Positions 1 to 7,589 are shown, counted from the stretch's first letter. The stretch is DNA of 33,488 bases from an uncultured Verrucomicrobia subdivision 3 bacterium (GCA_903889895.1 CAISYZ010000033.1:1-33488), one strand, 5' to 3'. Notes: generated by a model not told the origin, from the sequence alone. Program-made: numbers and translations.

Positions 1-688
1 GTTCATACATCGGACCTTTCATGTGCGGCGCATCAATCACCGTCAACGCGTGGTCATCCGGCGCAAAATCTTTCAGCGAATACCATTCTTCTTGAAACGC
101 GAAACTGTCGCCGACGTTTTCAAAGCCGGGAAAATTCGGATCAATCACCCGGTTCGTCGCGACCTGCTGCGCGCCGTGGATGATGAATTCGCCGCCGATG
201 AAGCACGCATACGGATCGGCATTCGTGCTGTGGTTCGCGTAGCGATCCGGGCCTTTCTGCGATTCGTTGGCGGTGTGAAACGTGTCGGTGGCCGCGTGCG
301 TGCCGATAAAACCTTTGCCACCACGCACAAAATCAAACAGCGCCTGTTTGCCGGCGGGCGTCATTGGCGGCTGCTTGTCGGTGCCTTGGCTGCACAGGTC
401 GCCGGTGGTGTAGAAAAACACCGCGTCAAACTGCGCGAGATATTCCGGGCTGAACTTCGAGCCGTCCTTGGAGAAAGTAAATTCCCAGCCGTTCTTCGCG
501 CCGAGCTCAAGCAAAACTTTTTCCGCAAAGCTGGGCTGGCCATTTTTCCACGAGATGACGGAATGCTCGAAGCCGCTGGATTTGGTGAAGAATAATATTT
601 TCTTCGGCGCGGCCGAGGCGGTGACGGCGGCGGCGAGAAACAGCAGGGCGACGGTGGAAACGAGTGGTCTGAATGGAAATGCTTTCAT
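1..688 (-). CDS. ThuA-like domain protein, exported (C-terminus outside window)
   Basis: The reverse strand reads open from an ATG at 688 to the window edge, giving about 229 residues with no stop. It opens with a signal peptide (MKAFPFRPLVSTVALLFLAA, then an Ala-rich cleavage region before APKK). The mature part starts KILFFTKSSGFEHSVI and continues with FDAVFFYTTGDL, then GKGFIGTHAATDTFH, then FIGGEFIIHGAQQ. These match the trehalose-utilisation (ThuA) family, a class I glutamine-amidotransferase-like fold. In Verrucomicrobiota and Planctomycetota such proteins are often exported and linked to sugar or glycoside breakdown, but their reaction is mostly unproven. The family match is fairly sure. 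The substrate is unknown. The C-terminal part lies outside the window. The gene is divergent from argB. Confidence 0.85.
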   Translation of the reverse strand, partial: MKAFPFRPLVSTVALLFLAAAVTASAAPKKILFFTKSSGFEHSVISWKNGQPSFAEKVLLELGAKNGWEFTFSKDGSKFSPEYLAQFDAVFFYTTGDLCSQGTDKQPPMTPAGKQALFDFVRGGKGFIGTHAATDTFHTANESQKGPDRYANHSTNADPYACFIGGEFIIHGAQQVATNRVIDPNFPGFENVGDSFAFQEEWYSLKDFAPDDHALTVIDAPHMKGPMYE

Positions 689-707
689 TGGTAGCGGAAT
701 TGGACGG

Positions 708-735
708 ATTATTGCCATTATCGGTTACGAGACAA
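708..735 (-). promoter_or_regulatory. Candidate sigma70-type promoter for the ThuA-like gene
   Basis: On the minus strand TTGTCT (735-730) is followed after 16 nt by AATAAT (713-708), which lies 19 nt before the ATG at 688. This is a reasonable -35/-10 pair. It was found by eye only, and the divergent gap to argB is short. Confidence 0.35.
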
Positions 736-759
736 TCTTTCTTTAATTTTTAAAAAACA

Positions 760-792
760 GTGTTTCATCCACGCGCCATCTATGGCTAAATC
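760..792 (+). promoter_or_regulatory. Candidate argB promoter in an element shared with gatB
   Basis: TTCATC (764-769), a 17-nt gap and TAAATC (787-792) could be -35 and -10 boxes, ending 12 nt before the argB ATG. The surrounding 31 nt (760-790) match 32134-32164 in front of gatB at 24 positions, without gaps. The first 10 nt are identical, and the last 14 nt differ at one position. The -35 is weak, so the promoter role is inference. Confidence 0.4.
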
Positions 793-804
793 TGATGACA
801 AACA

Positions 805-1686
805 ATGCAAGATCTGATTGCCAAAGCCGCGACGTTGCTTGAAGCGTTGCCCTACATCCAAAAATTCAGCGGCGAAACCTTTGTTGTGAAATACGGCGGC
901 AGTTTCATGGACTCGCCTGACGCCAGCATCCGCAACGGCGTCGCACGCGACATCGTGTTTCTGGAAGCAGTAGAAATCAACCCCGTAGTTGTCCACGGCG
1001 GCGGCAAAGCCATCACCCGCGCCATGGAAAAGGCCGGGTTGAAGGCGAATTTCATCCAAGGCCAGCGCGTCACCGACGAGGCCACGGTGCAAATCGTGGA
1101 TGACGTGCTCTCCCGCGAGATCAATCCCGAAGTCGTCAAGACCATCAACGCACTCGGTGGCCGGGCCGTGGGGTTCGCCGGGCCGGACATTTTCAAATGC
1201 AAAAAACTTTACCTTGACGACAAGGAGAATCCGGGCAAGAAAATTGATATCGGCTTTGTTGGCGAAGTCATCGAGGTCAATGTCCAGCCATTGAAGGAAT
1301 CCATGTGGTGCGGCTTCACGCCGGTCATCAGCCCGACCGCGCGCGGCGAGGACGGCAAAATTTACAATTGCAACGCTGACGTCGCTGCCGCCATGTGTGC
1401 CATCGCGCTCAATGCCAAACGGCTCGTTTTCATGTCCGACGTGCCGGGCCTGATGCGCGACTTCAAGGATTCGTCCACGCTCATCGCCCACCTGCACACT
1501 GCGGAAGTTCCCGGCCTCAAAGCCGCTGGCATCGTGGACAAGGGCATGATTCCGAAAGTGGACAGCGCCGTCGCCGCCATCAAATCCGGCGTGGAAAAAG
1601 TCTCTTTCGTGGACGGCCGCACGCCGCATTCCGTGATGCTGGAAATTTTCACCGACAAGGGCGTCGGCACCGAAGTAGTGTTGTAA
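805..1686 (+). CDS. argB: Acetylglutamate kinase
   Basis: This 293-residue protein phosphorylates N-acetylglutamate with ATP, the second step of arginine synthesis, in the cytoplasm. Its amino-acid-kinase fold is clear: KYGGS at residues 29-33 (phosphate-binding Lys and Gly-rich loop), HGGGK at 64-68, NADVAAAMCAIAL in the ATP-binding half, SDVPGLM, and DKGMIPKVDSAV near the C-terminus. Length is normal for ArgB. The usual KYGGN is KYGGS here. The start at 805 is chosen because the ATG at 782 is in another frame and hits a stop after eleven codons. No strong ribosome binding site is visible. argD and argF lie downstream on the same strand, but a minus-strand block and a repeat array separate argB from them, so argB probably has its own promoter. 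Confidence 0.96.
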   Translation: MQDLIAKAATLLEALPYIQKFSGETFVVKYGGSFMDSPDASIRNGVARDIVFLEAVEINPVVVHGGGKAITRAMEKAGLKANFIQGQRVTDEATVQIVDDVLSREINPEVVKTINALGGRAVGFAGPDIFKCKKLYLDDKENPGKKIDIGFVGEVIEVNVQPLKESMWCGFTPVISPTARGEDGKIYNCNADVAAAMCAIALNAKRLVFMSDVPGLMRDFKDSSTLIAHLHTAEVPGLKAAGIVDKGMIPKVDSAVAAIKSGVEKVSFVDGRTPHSVMLEIFTDKGVGTEVVL

Positions 1687-1797
1687 TTTCTGCTTGGCGA
1701 TTGCGGATTAACTGGAAAAACCAGCGAAACGGGCAAAATCTTTGATGAACTGCCCGGGCCGTGAAGCGAATGCGGAATTAAGAATGCAAAATGAAAA

Positions 1798-1825
1798 CCG
1801 CCGCCACGGTTGCCCGCAGCGGCGG
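1798..1825 (-). terminator. Probable rho-independent terminator for the minus-strand Sel1-like gene
   Basis: CCGCCGC (1798-1804) and GCGGCGG (1819-1825) form a 7-bp GC stem with a 14-nt loop in the convergent gap between argB and the minus-strand gene. Read on the minus strand the stem is followed by TTTTCATTTT, a usable U-tract. On the plus strand no T-run follows, so termination of argB here is less likely. Confidence 0.45.
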
Positions 1826-1838
1826 ATGAAATAAAGCA

Positions 1839-3431
1839 TTATTCAACAATCTCCGCTTCAATAATCTCCGGGCTTGATACTTGTTTTGAATCCTCCTTCA
1901 CTAGTTTTTTTATCAACCCTTGCAAACGACGTGCTACATAGGCAAACAATCCGGCAACTCCTAGGGAAACCGCAGCATTCACTTGATGTTGCAGCTTTTG
2001 TTCTCTTTGTTCTTTGGTATAGCGAGGTGTAACATGAGCATTGATTGCATCACTAATTGCATACTTTAGAAAAATGAGCGACAAGATGTAGGAAAACACA
2101 ACAAGACTAGGAAGGATTAGCTTTGTCGGAACAACCACAATAGTCTTCCCGACATTTTTTTGGTTGGCTAAATATGAACTCCTTGCAAACAATATTAAAA
2201 GCAAGACACCTAGCGCTGCAACCAGCCACCTGAAGCCTCCAATTTCGGGATCAAGAGCAAAGCCAAGAAACATACATAGCGAAACCAAAGCTAAAAATGA
2301 AACTTTAACGTCCGATTTCCCATTAAAGACTACAACTTTGTCTTTAATGCCTAAAATAGTCCCAATGGTTGCAAGTATTAAAATGGCAGAAAAAGCAATC
2401 CATAAGATCGGTGCATTATTTTGATCTGCACTTTGAATCACAACAGTCTCCGTCATAGATGTCGCGTCTTGATTGTTCGCACCCTCTTTTTGCAATGATT
2501 CTTCTGCCACCACCATTTGCACTTCTGCTGGTTGTTGTTTTGTTACAGCAGTTCTTTGGTGCGCTGCTGCGGCAGCCGTTTTTTGTGCTTCTGCTATTTG
2601 CTGTTTTTTTGCGGGTGCTTTTTGCAGTGCTTCATCTGCCGCTATCTTTTCCGCTTGAATGCGGGCAGCATCTTCTCTGTTTTTCACTTCCGCCAGCAAG
2701 GCAACGGCTGATACATTTCCCTTTTCGGCTAACGGAATTAAAAAACCTTTTGCTTTATCCGTTGCATCTTCAGAGTTTTTTGAAATTAAAACCTTGGAAA
2801 GTCCCACTTGGGCTTCTGGATTCCCATTGTTGGCAAGCAGTTCCATGCCCATGTATTTCTGATTTTCATCAGAAACCCCAGGAAAGTTAGAGGAATACAA
2901 TGATGAAAGTTTATCCAAGGAATCTTTGTCGCCGAGTTTTGCAGCCTTGATTAAGTATGTGAGAGATTTATCTGAATTCTTACCTGCATATTTCTCGTCA
3001 GCATATATCGCGGACAATTTCACAAGCGATGGAAGATAATCGTCGTGACCTGCTCCTTTTTCATATAGTGGAAGTGCTAGTTCGTAAGCCTCTGGCCGAT
3101 TAGGTGGAAAGCCTTTTTGATTCCTAGAATAATCTGGCCCACCTTCCCCCGTTTTTCCACTGAGATAACACTCTGCTAAATAGTAAGACGCTTCGCAATT
3201 CGCCTTAATACTATTTGCATCTCCTCCCCACGCTCTTGGGTCACCCGCTGCTTTATCTTTTAGATTTTCATAGGCGGAACCTTGATCTCGTAAATCAAAC
3301 TGCGGATTTCCTATCGTTTCAAATAACTCTTTTGGGGATTTGCCCCAAATTGCTTGCTGTGCGTGAACCGTGTTTAGAAGGCTGGCGCACAAAATTAGAA
3401 TGGCGACGCTATATTTATTTCTGCATTTCAT
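1839..3431 (-). CDS. Sel1/TPR-like exported membrane protein of unknown function
   Basis: The 530-residue product starts with a signal peptide (MKCRNKYSVAILILCASLLN, cleavage near VHAQQ). Residues about 60-250 look like Sel1-type helical repeats: ASYYLAECYLSG, YELALPLYEKGAG, SLTYLIKAAKLGDKDSLDKL, AQVGLSKVLIS and GFLIPLAEKGNVSAVALLAE. A Lys/Gln/Ala-rich stretch (about 255-325) follows, with imperfect internal repeats around ALQKAPAKKQQ and ESLQKEGANNQ, probably a coil or linker. The C-terminal third has about five hydrophobic segments, then an acidic tail. The base composition is clearly more AT-rich than argB or argD, which suggests later acquisition. It lies 30 bp after the UDG-like gene on the same strand, so the two may be co-transcribed. 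The Sel1 reading is moderate and no function is assigned. Confidence 0.75.
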   Translation of the reverse strand: MKCRNKYSVAILILCASLLNTVHAQQAIWGKSPKELFETIGNPQFDLRDQGSAYENLKDKAAGDPRAWGGDANSIKANCEASYYLAECYLSGKTGEGGPDYSRNQKGFPPNRPEAYELALPLYEKGAGHDDYLPSLVKLSAIYADEKYAGKNSDKSLTYLIKAAKLGDKDSLDKLSSLYSSNFPGVSDENQKYMGMELLANNGNPEAQVGLSKVLISKNSEDATDKAKGFLIPLAEKGNVSAVALLAEVKNREDAARIQAEKIAADEALQKAPAKKQQIAEAQKTAAAAAHQRTAVTKQQPAEVQMVVAEESLQKEGANNQDATSMTETVVIQSADQNNAPILWIAFSAILILATIGTILGIKDKVVVFNGKSDVKVSFLALVSLCMFLGFALDPEIGGFRWLVAALGVLLLILFARSSYLANQKNVGKTIVVVPTKLILPSLVVFSYILSLIFLKYAISDAINAHVTPRYTKEQREQKLQHQVNAAVSLGVAGLFAYVARRLQGLIKKLVKEDSKQVSSPEIIEAEIVE

Positions 3432-3461
3432 AATTGGAAGTATGTTGGTTGACTTAAATGA

Positions 3462-4160
3462 TTAATCGGCGATTGCCGCCTTAATGGCATCATTTACATA
3501 GTCTGCTCTTTTCACTGAACGTTGAGAAGGATGGCAAACCCAAACGAGTCTTTGCGCGTTTGAAATCTTAATTGATGCAGCCGTTCCAAACTGCTTCCAT
3601 TCTGATTCTCCAAAATTAAGGTCTTTCAAGATCAGGTTCATATGCGGGTTGCAGGCGAAAATAATGTTTGGCTCATACGTCTTAATCTGATCAAGAATCA
3701 CGCCACGATGTTTTTGATAGGCTTTAACTATCCTATCCCCTGGAGTTCCCTTAAGCCCCGGCAGCTTGCTTACATTTATGTAGGCGATCTTTCTGATTCC
3801 ATTTCGTATTTCTTCGGAATCATTCAACTCAGGCATATAATTCCAATCATCATCACACGTCCAAATACCGTAATTGATATAGCATATCGGCCGGAACACT
3901 CGCTCGCGCGACCATTTGTCTGGATTTTTATTTATTTCTTCAGTTATAGACCAGCCACCGTCCTCAGGGTCACCATATGTTTCCCCGTTGTCGTATGGTT
4001 CTTTGAGAATCCACAAAACACGAGGCTTTGATTGCAAATACAGTTCGGAATTTATAATGCCATCATAAATAGGTTCGGATTCGCCTACCGAATCGACATA
4101 TTCGCGTTCAATTATTTCTTTAATCCGTTTTTCTTCTTTAACTATTTGTTTTAAGTCCAT
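3462..4160 (-). CDS. Possible uracil-DNA-glycosylase-fold protein, function unknown
   Basis: The start is set at the ATG at 4160 (MDLKQIVKEEKRIKEII, 232 residues). The open frame extends to 4388, but the extra part is Arg/Pro-rich and overlaps the neighbouring gene out of frame, so it looks non-coding. Four spaced segments resemble strands and motifs of the UDG superfamily: RVLWILKEPYD near residue 45, IAYINVSKLPG in the middle, NIIFACNPHMNLILKDL, and VWVCHPSQRS near the end, where UDGs carry an HPS motif. The usual catalytic motif A is not recognisable, so DNA repair activity is not claimed. It is AT-rich like the following Sel1-like gene (30 bp gap), and the pair may be an accessory module. 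It could equally be an unrelated Rossmann-like protein. Confidence 0.6.
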   Translation of the reverse strand: MDLKQIVKEEKRIKEIIEREYVDSVGESEPIYDGIINSELYLQSKPRVLWILKEPYDNGETYGDPEDGGWSITEEINKNPDKWSRERVFRPICYINYGIWTCDDDWNYMPELNDSEEIRNGIRKIAYINVSKLPGLKGTPGDRIVKAYQKHRGVILDQIKTYEPNIIFACNPHMNLILKDLNFGESEWKQFGTAASIKISNAQRLVWVCHPSQRSVKRADYVNDAIKAAIAD

Positions 4161-4255
4161 GAAAAATTGATTTGTAGTTTTTGTGCTTTTCACTCCGCGA
4201 TCGGGATGCTCGCGACATCTCTCCATTGGCTGGTTTGGTGCAATCCTAACACTTT

Positions 4256-4978
4256 TTATTTCGTCGCCGGTGTCGCGGATGGCGTCGGCGTCGAGGCTGG
4301 CGCGTGGTTGCCGCCGTGGTCGGGCGGGAAGATGCCGAGCAGAAATTCGCCGCGCACGCCGGCGTTGGCGGGGTCGCTGGCCGGCCATTCCAGATCGGCG
4401 GCGTTTTGGATGGTCAAAATAAATTCATAGAGCTTGGCGGCGTCGGCGTTCTTTTGCGTGGTGGTGTCTTTCGCGCCGCTGATCTGCTGCACGCGGTAGG
4501 TTTCCGCCGGGCCAAAGCCGTTGCGCGCGGTTTGGAAGGCCGTGGTCTCGGCATCCGTCCAGCCTTTCTGTTTGAGCGTGGGCAGGTTCGCGGTATTGGT
4601 CACAGCGCCGAGCACGGTGTCGCAGCGGGAGAGAAATGTGGCGAGGTCGTTTTTGTCATGCGCGCCGATTTGAAATTCCTGATGGAGTTTCACGGTCTGG
4701 CCGGGGAAGGCGAGTTTGGCGGTCTTGGCGGCCTGTGTCATGCACTGATGCAGGGTGGTGAGATTCTGCTGCTGGGCGGTGGTGAGGTTGCCGAGTTCGC
4801 CTTTGGCGGTTTTCTGGCCGGTGACCTCGCCGGCAACCTGGGTGCAAAGCGCGTCGGCAGCGGTGAGGTAGGTGGGGTTGAGCCGCGTGCCGATTTCGGT
4901 GTGGTTCTTGGCAGCGGCGATGATGAGGCCGCCTTGATGGGTGAGGATGGCGGTCGGGAAGTGCGGGCGATGGGGCAT
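4256..4978 (-). CDS. Conserved-looking hypothetical protein, 240 aa
   Basis: The protein starts MPHRPHFPTAILTHQGGLII and is helical and Ala/Thr/Gln-rich, ending with a well-formed segment GVRGEFLLGIFPPDHGG and a Pro/Thr/Ala-rich tail. There is no signal peptide, membrane segment or catalytic motif that I recognise. Codon use matches the GC-rich chromosomal genes, with GC at third positions, unlike the two AT-rich genes downstream on the same strand. This argues that it is a resident gene. It stops 95 bp before the start of the UDG-like gene. The opposite strand also has a long open frame, but its Gly/Val/Arg-rich translation looks like a mirror of this gene. Confidence 0.7.
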   Translation of the reverse strand: MPHRPHFPTAILTHQGGLIIAAAKNHTEIGTRLNPTYLTAADALCTQVAGEVTGQKTAKGELGNLTTAQQQNLTTLHQCMTQAAKTAKLAFPGQTVKLHQEFQIGAHDKNDLATFLSRCDTVLGAVTNTANLPTLKQKGWTDAETTAFQTARNGFGPAETYRVQQISGAKDTTTQKNADAAKLYEFILTIQNAADLEWPASDPANAGVRGEFLLGIFPPDHGGNHAPASTPTPSATPATK

Positions 4979-5019
4979 AGTTTTTAGTGTTTAATTTTTA
5001 GTTTTGAGTGGAAAGGCAG

Positions 5020-5094
5020 GTCGCGCGAAGGGCGCGAAGGTGGCGAAGGCTGAAAAATTGATTTCCTTCGCTCCCGTCGCGGTCTTCGCGCGAC
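5020..5094. repeat. Nested inverted repeat between the unknown gene and the repeat array
   Basis: GTCGCGCGAAG (5020-5030) pairs perfectly with CTTCGCGCGAC (5084-5094). Inside it GCGAAGG (5043-5049) pairs with CCTTCGC (5065-5071). The arms also contain short direct copies of GCGAAGG-like sequence. It could fold into a long hairpin. It resembles a mobile or dispersed intergenic palindrome, but with one copy in the window this is unproven. Confidence 0.5.
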
Positions 5095-5133
5095 AAACAC
5101 ATCTAAATTGCTGTGAAACAGAGCATTGCAAAC

Positions 5134-5425
5134 CGGTTTTGGCCTCCAGAAAATCGGGGCAGAGGCTTTCAAAACCGGGGCAATGGTCAGAAATTCGGGG
5201 CAAGGCCGGAAAAAACCGGGGCAACGGTTCACGAATCCGGGGCAGCCCTTCCGAAAATCGGGGCGGTGGCTGTCAAAGCCGGGGCAGCCGTTCAAAAAAT
5301 CGGGGCAGGAGGTTTTGGATTCGTGGTGGCGGGTTTTGAAAACGGGGGAGTTGCTTTCGGATTCGGGGCAGCGATTGTCAAAGTCGGGGCAACGGCGGAC
5401 GAACCGGGGCAAAACCATTCCATAA
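5134..5425. repeat. Degenerate tandem array, 21-bp period, core CGGGGC (about 14 copies)
   Basis: The core CGGGGC begins at 5155, 5176, 5196, 5217, 5238, 5259, 5280, 5301, 5364, 5385 and 5405. Degenerate cores stand at 5134 (CGGTTT), 5322 (CGTGGT) and 5343 (CGGGGG). Spacing is 21 bp, with two steps of 20. Between cores the sequence varies but usually keeps a TT or GTT and then an A-rich run. Read on the minus strand it would give a heptapeptide pattern such as CPDFLNG and CPGFVNR. Several plus frames are also open, so open frames here reflect the repeat and not a proven gene. The rest of the gap, 5426-5609, shows nothing recognisable. Confidence 0.85.
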
Positions 5426-5609
5426 GGCGCGCAGCGTGTGCGTCTGGTTGCGGTGAGACTTTTGAATGTCCGCAGAGTGCCCATGACCGATGGTGGAATA
5501 TTTCAAAAGAGCGGCGGGCGGGGCAAGTTTTATTTGAACAATTTTTTCACATCGCCGTCGGCGCGCTGCCAACGGCGGCGGCGGATGCAATCCAGGCGGA
5601 GCATTTTCT

Positions 5610-5638
5610 TTGTGTCGCCCGTCGCTTGGTGGTAAATA
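5610..5638 (+). promoter_or_regulatory. Candidate argD promoter
   Basis: TTGTGT (5610-5615), a 17-nt spacer and TAAATA (5633-5638) form a plausible -35/-10 pair whose -10 ends 10 nt before the argD ATG. The transcript would then have a leader of only a few bases. Confidence 0.4.
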
Positions 5639-5648
5639 AACGCCGACA

Positions 5649-6932
5649 ATGAAAGAAATCGTCCCAACGCCGCCCGCCATCGTGCGGAACGACTACGAAA
5701 GTATCCGGGAACTGTTCACGAAAAATGTCGTGCCCAGCTACGGACGGTTTGAACTCGTCTTGAGCCACGGCGTCGGCAGCCATGTTTTTGATGTTACCGG
5801 CAAGCGCTACCTCGATCTCGGCAGCGGCATCGCCGTGTGCTGTCTCGGCCATGCGCATCCAGCCATCACCGAAGCGCTCGTCGAACAGTCGAAAAAACTG
5901 ATCCACGTCTCGAACCTTTATTTCACCGAACCGCAGGGCCGACTCGCCGCCGAACTCGTCAAACGCATCGGCCCCGGCAAAGTGTTTTTCTGCAACAGCG
6001 GCGCGGAGGCGAACGAAGGGCTTTACAAGCTCGCGCGGAAATTCGGCCACGACGAAGGCCGGTTTGAAATTCTGACCGCGACGAATTCCTTTCACGGCCG
6101 GACGCTCGCCGGCATTGCCGCCACCGGCCAGGACAAAGTCAAAAAAGGTTTTGAACCGGCCGTGCCCGGCTTCCGGCATATTCCGTTCAACGACCTCAAA
6201 GCCGCGCGCAACGCGATTTCGCCCGCCACCGTCGCCATTTTGATCGAAGGCGTGCAGGGCGAAGGCGGCGTCACGCCGGCCGCGCCAGAATATCTGCTCG
6301 GCCTGCGGCAGCTTTGCGACGAGAAGAAAATGCTGCTGCTCATGGACGGCGTGCAGGATGGCCATTACCGCACCGGCAAATTTCAGTGCTTTCAAAAAAT
6401 TCTCGAAGGCATCCCCGGCGGCGAGAAGTTTCTGCCCGATGGCCTTTCGATGGCCAAGTCGCTCGGCGGCGGTTTTCCCATCGGCGCGTTCTGGGTGCGG
6501 TCGCCGTATGCGGATTTGTTGAGCGCCGGCACGCACGGCACGACCTACGGCGGCACGCCGCTCGCCTGCGCCGTGGCGTTGAAAATTCTTGAAGTGATCG
6601 AGCAGGAAAATCTCGCCGAACAGGCGCGCAAGCTCGGCGCGTGGCTGAAATCCGAAATCGAACGGCTGGCGAAAACCTATCCGACCGTCGTGAAATCCGC
6701 GCGGGGCATGGGTTTCATGCTCGGCCTTGAGCTGGCGGAAAAAATCCCCGCGTTCGCCGCGAGCGATAAGACGCCGGCGCTGCAATTCGTCAACCGGCTG
6801 CACGCGGCAGGCGTATTGACCGTGCCGGCGGGAAACCAAATCGTCCGGCTCCTGCCGCCGCTGAATCTCAAGCCGCAGGAAGCCGGCGAAGGCATTCACA
6901 TCATCGAGGAAGTCGTAAAATCGCTCGTGTGA
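5649..6932 (+). CDS. argD: Acetylornithine aminotransferase
   Basis: This class III PLP-dependent transaminase (427 residues) converts N-acetylglutamate semialdehyde to N-acetylornithine. Family signs in order are YLDLGSGIAVCCLGHAHP, KVFFCNSGAEANEGLYKLAR, NSFHGRTLAG, ILIEGVQGEGGV, the PLP Lys in SMAKSLGGGFPIGAF, and GTHGTTYGGTPLACAVAL. The usual DEVQTG near the cofactor reads DGVQDG here. The Asp that pairs with the PLP ring nitrogen is kept, but the following Glu is Gly. A short insertion (FQCFQKILEGIPGGEKF) follows. ArgB and ArgF genes nearby support ArgD over other omega-transaminases, though an ornithine/acetylornithine or succinyl-diaminopimelate role cannot be excluded. The next gene begins inside its stop codon. 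Confidence 0.93.
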   Translation: MKEIVPTPPAIVRNDYESIRELFTKNVVPSYGRFELVLSHGVGSHVFDVTGKRYLDLGSGIAVCCLGHAHPAITEALVEQSKKLIHVSNLYFTEPQGRLAAELVKRIGPGKVFFCNSGAEANEGLYKLARKFGHDEGRFEILTATNSFHGRTLAGIAATGQDKVKKGFEPAVPGFRHIPFNDLKAARNAISPATVAILIEGVQGEGGVTPAAPEYLLGLRQLCDEKKMLLLMDGVQDGHYRTGKFQCFQKILEGIPGGEKFLPDGLSMAKSLGGGFPIGAFWVRSPYADLLSAGTHGTTYGGTPLACAVALKILEVIEQENLAEQARKLGAWLKSEIERLAKTYPTVVKSARGMGFMLGLELAEKIPAFAASDKTPALQFVNRLHAAGVLTVPAGNQIVRLLPPLNLKPQEAGEGIHIIEEVVKSLV

Positions 6933-7564
6933 ACGCCGCTGCGCTGAAACATCTGGCCGCCGTTGATCCGGTGATGAAAAAGCTCATCGCTGAAGTCGGG
7001 CCGTGCCGGCTGGAGCACGAGCCGTGGCGTTCACCGTTTCAATCGCTGGTGCAGGCGGTCGCGCATCAGCAGCTCAACGGCATGGCGGCAAATACGATTT
7101 TGACGCGGTTCAAAAAACTTTTTCCCAAACGCCGGTTTCCGAAGCCGGAAGATCTGGCCAAAGTCACGGACGAACAGATTCGCGCGTGCGGTTTTTCATT
7201 TTCCAAAATCGCCGCCATCCGCGACATCGCGACAAAAACTTTGGACGGGACGATTCCATCGTCACGGCAAATTGAAAAGCTCACCGACGAGGAAATCATC
7301 GCTCGCCTGACTGCGGCGCGCGGTGTCGGGCGCTGGACGGTGGAGATGCTGCTGATTTTTCAACTCGGCCGCACCGACGTGCTGCCCGTGGATGACTTTG
7401 GCGTGCGCAACGGCTTTCGGATTGCCTACCGCAAGCGGGAGATGCCCAAGCCGAAGGCGCTGCTGGCGTTCGGCAAAAAGTGGCGGCCGCACGGCACCAC
7501 GGCGGCGTGGTATCTCTGGCGCGCGGCGGACGCGGCCAAGCAAAACGCCAAGAAAAAGAAGTGA
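6929..7564 (+). CDS. DNA-3-methyladenine glycosylase II (AlkA-type, HhH-GPD)
   Basis: This 211-residue protein belongs to the helix-hairpin-helix GPD glycosylases that remove alkylated bases from DNA. Visible features are SPFQSLVQAVAHQQLNGMAA (the family's Q-rich helix), the hairpin and following helix GVGRWTVEMLLIF, and LPVDDFGVRNGF, which holds the catalytic Asp. It is shorter than E. coli AlkA because the N-terminal domain is missing, as in many bacterial relatives. The start is GTG at 6929, overlapping the argD stop by four bases (GTGA), so the two are translationally coupled. A Lys-rich tail (AKKKK) ends the protein. A repair gene inside an arginine cluster is probably incidental. Confidence 0.88.
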   Translation: MNAAALKHLAAVDPVMKKLIAEVGPCRLEHEPWRSPFQSLVQAVAHQQLNGMAANTILTRFKKLFPKRRFPKPEDLAKVTDEQIRACGFSFSKIAAIRDIATKTLDGTIPSSRQIEKLTDEEIIARLTAARGVGRWTVEMLLIFQLGRTDVLPVDDFGVRNGFRIAYRKREMPKPKALLAFGKKWRPHGTTAAWYLWRAADAAKQNAKKKK

Positions 7565-7589
7565 CGGCGCAACGCCGTTCGGTTATAAA
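7561..7589 (+). promoter_or_regulatory. Candidate argF promoter
   Basis: GTGACG (7561-7566), a 17-nt spacer and TATAAA (7584-7589) lie 38 nt before the argF ATG. The -35 overlaps the stop codon of the glycosylase gene. The match is partial, and read-through from argD is also possible. Confidence 0.3.

Noticed and set aside
718-1629. Long open frame opposite argB
   Set aside because: The translation is His/Asp/Gly-rich without any family feature. It is the mirror of a GC-rich gene with strong codon bias. Similar long frames opposite argD, argF, glgC, hprK, gatA and the RND permease were dropped for the same reason.
4230-4250. Minus-strand GTTAGGA near 4250 as a further attC-like core
   Set aside because: The last base does not fit GTTRRRY and no inverted partner was found nearby.
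4161-4388. N-terminal extension of the UDG-like protein
   Set aside because: It is Arg/Pro-rich, lies out of frame over the neighbouring gene, and the better start at 4160 has a helical N-terminus and AT-rich codon use that match the rest.
4984-5484. Minus-strand open frame of 166 residues across the GC-core array (CPDF and CPGF heptapeptides)
   Set aside because: The array has a period divisible by three and few stops, so other frames on both strands are open too. There is no ribosome-binding site, no homology that I recognise and no conserved end, so it is treated as repeat DNA.
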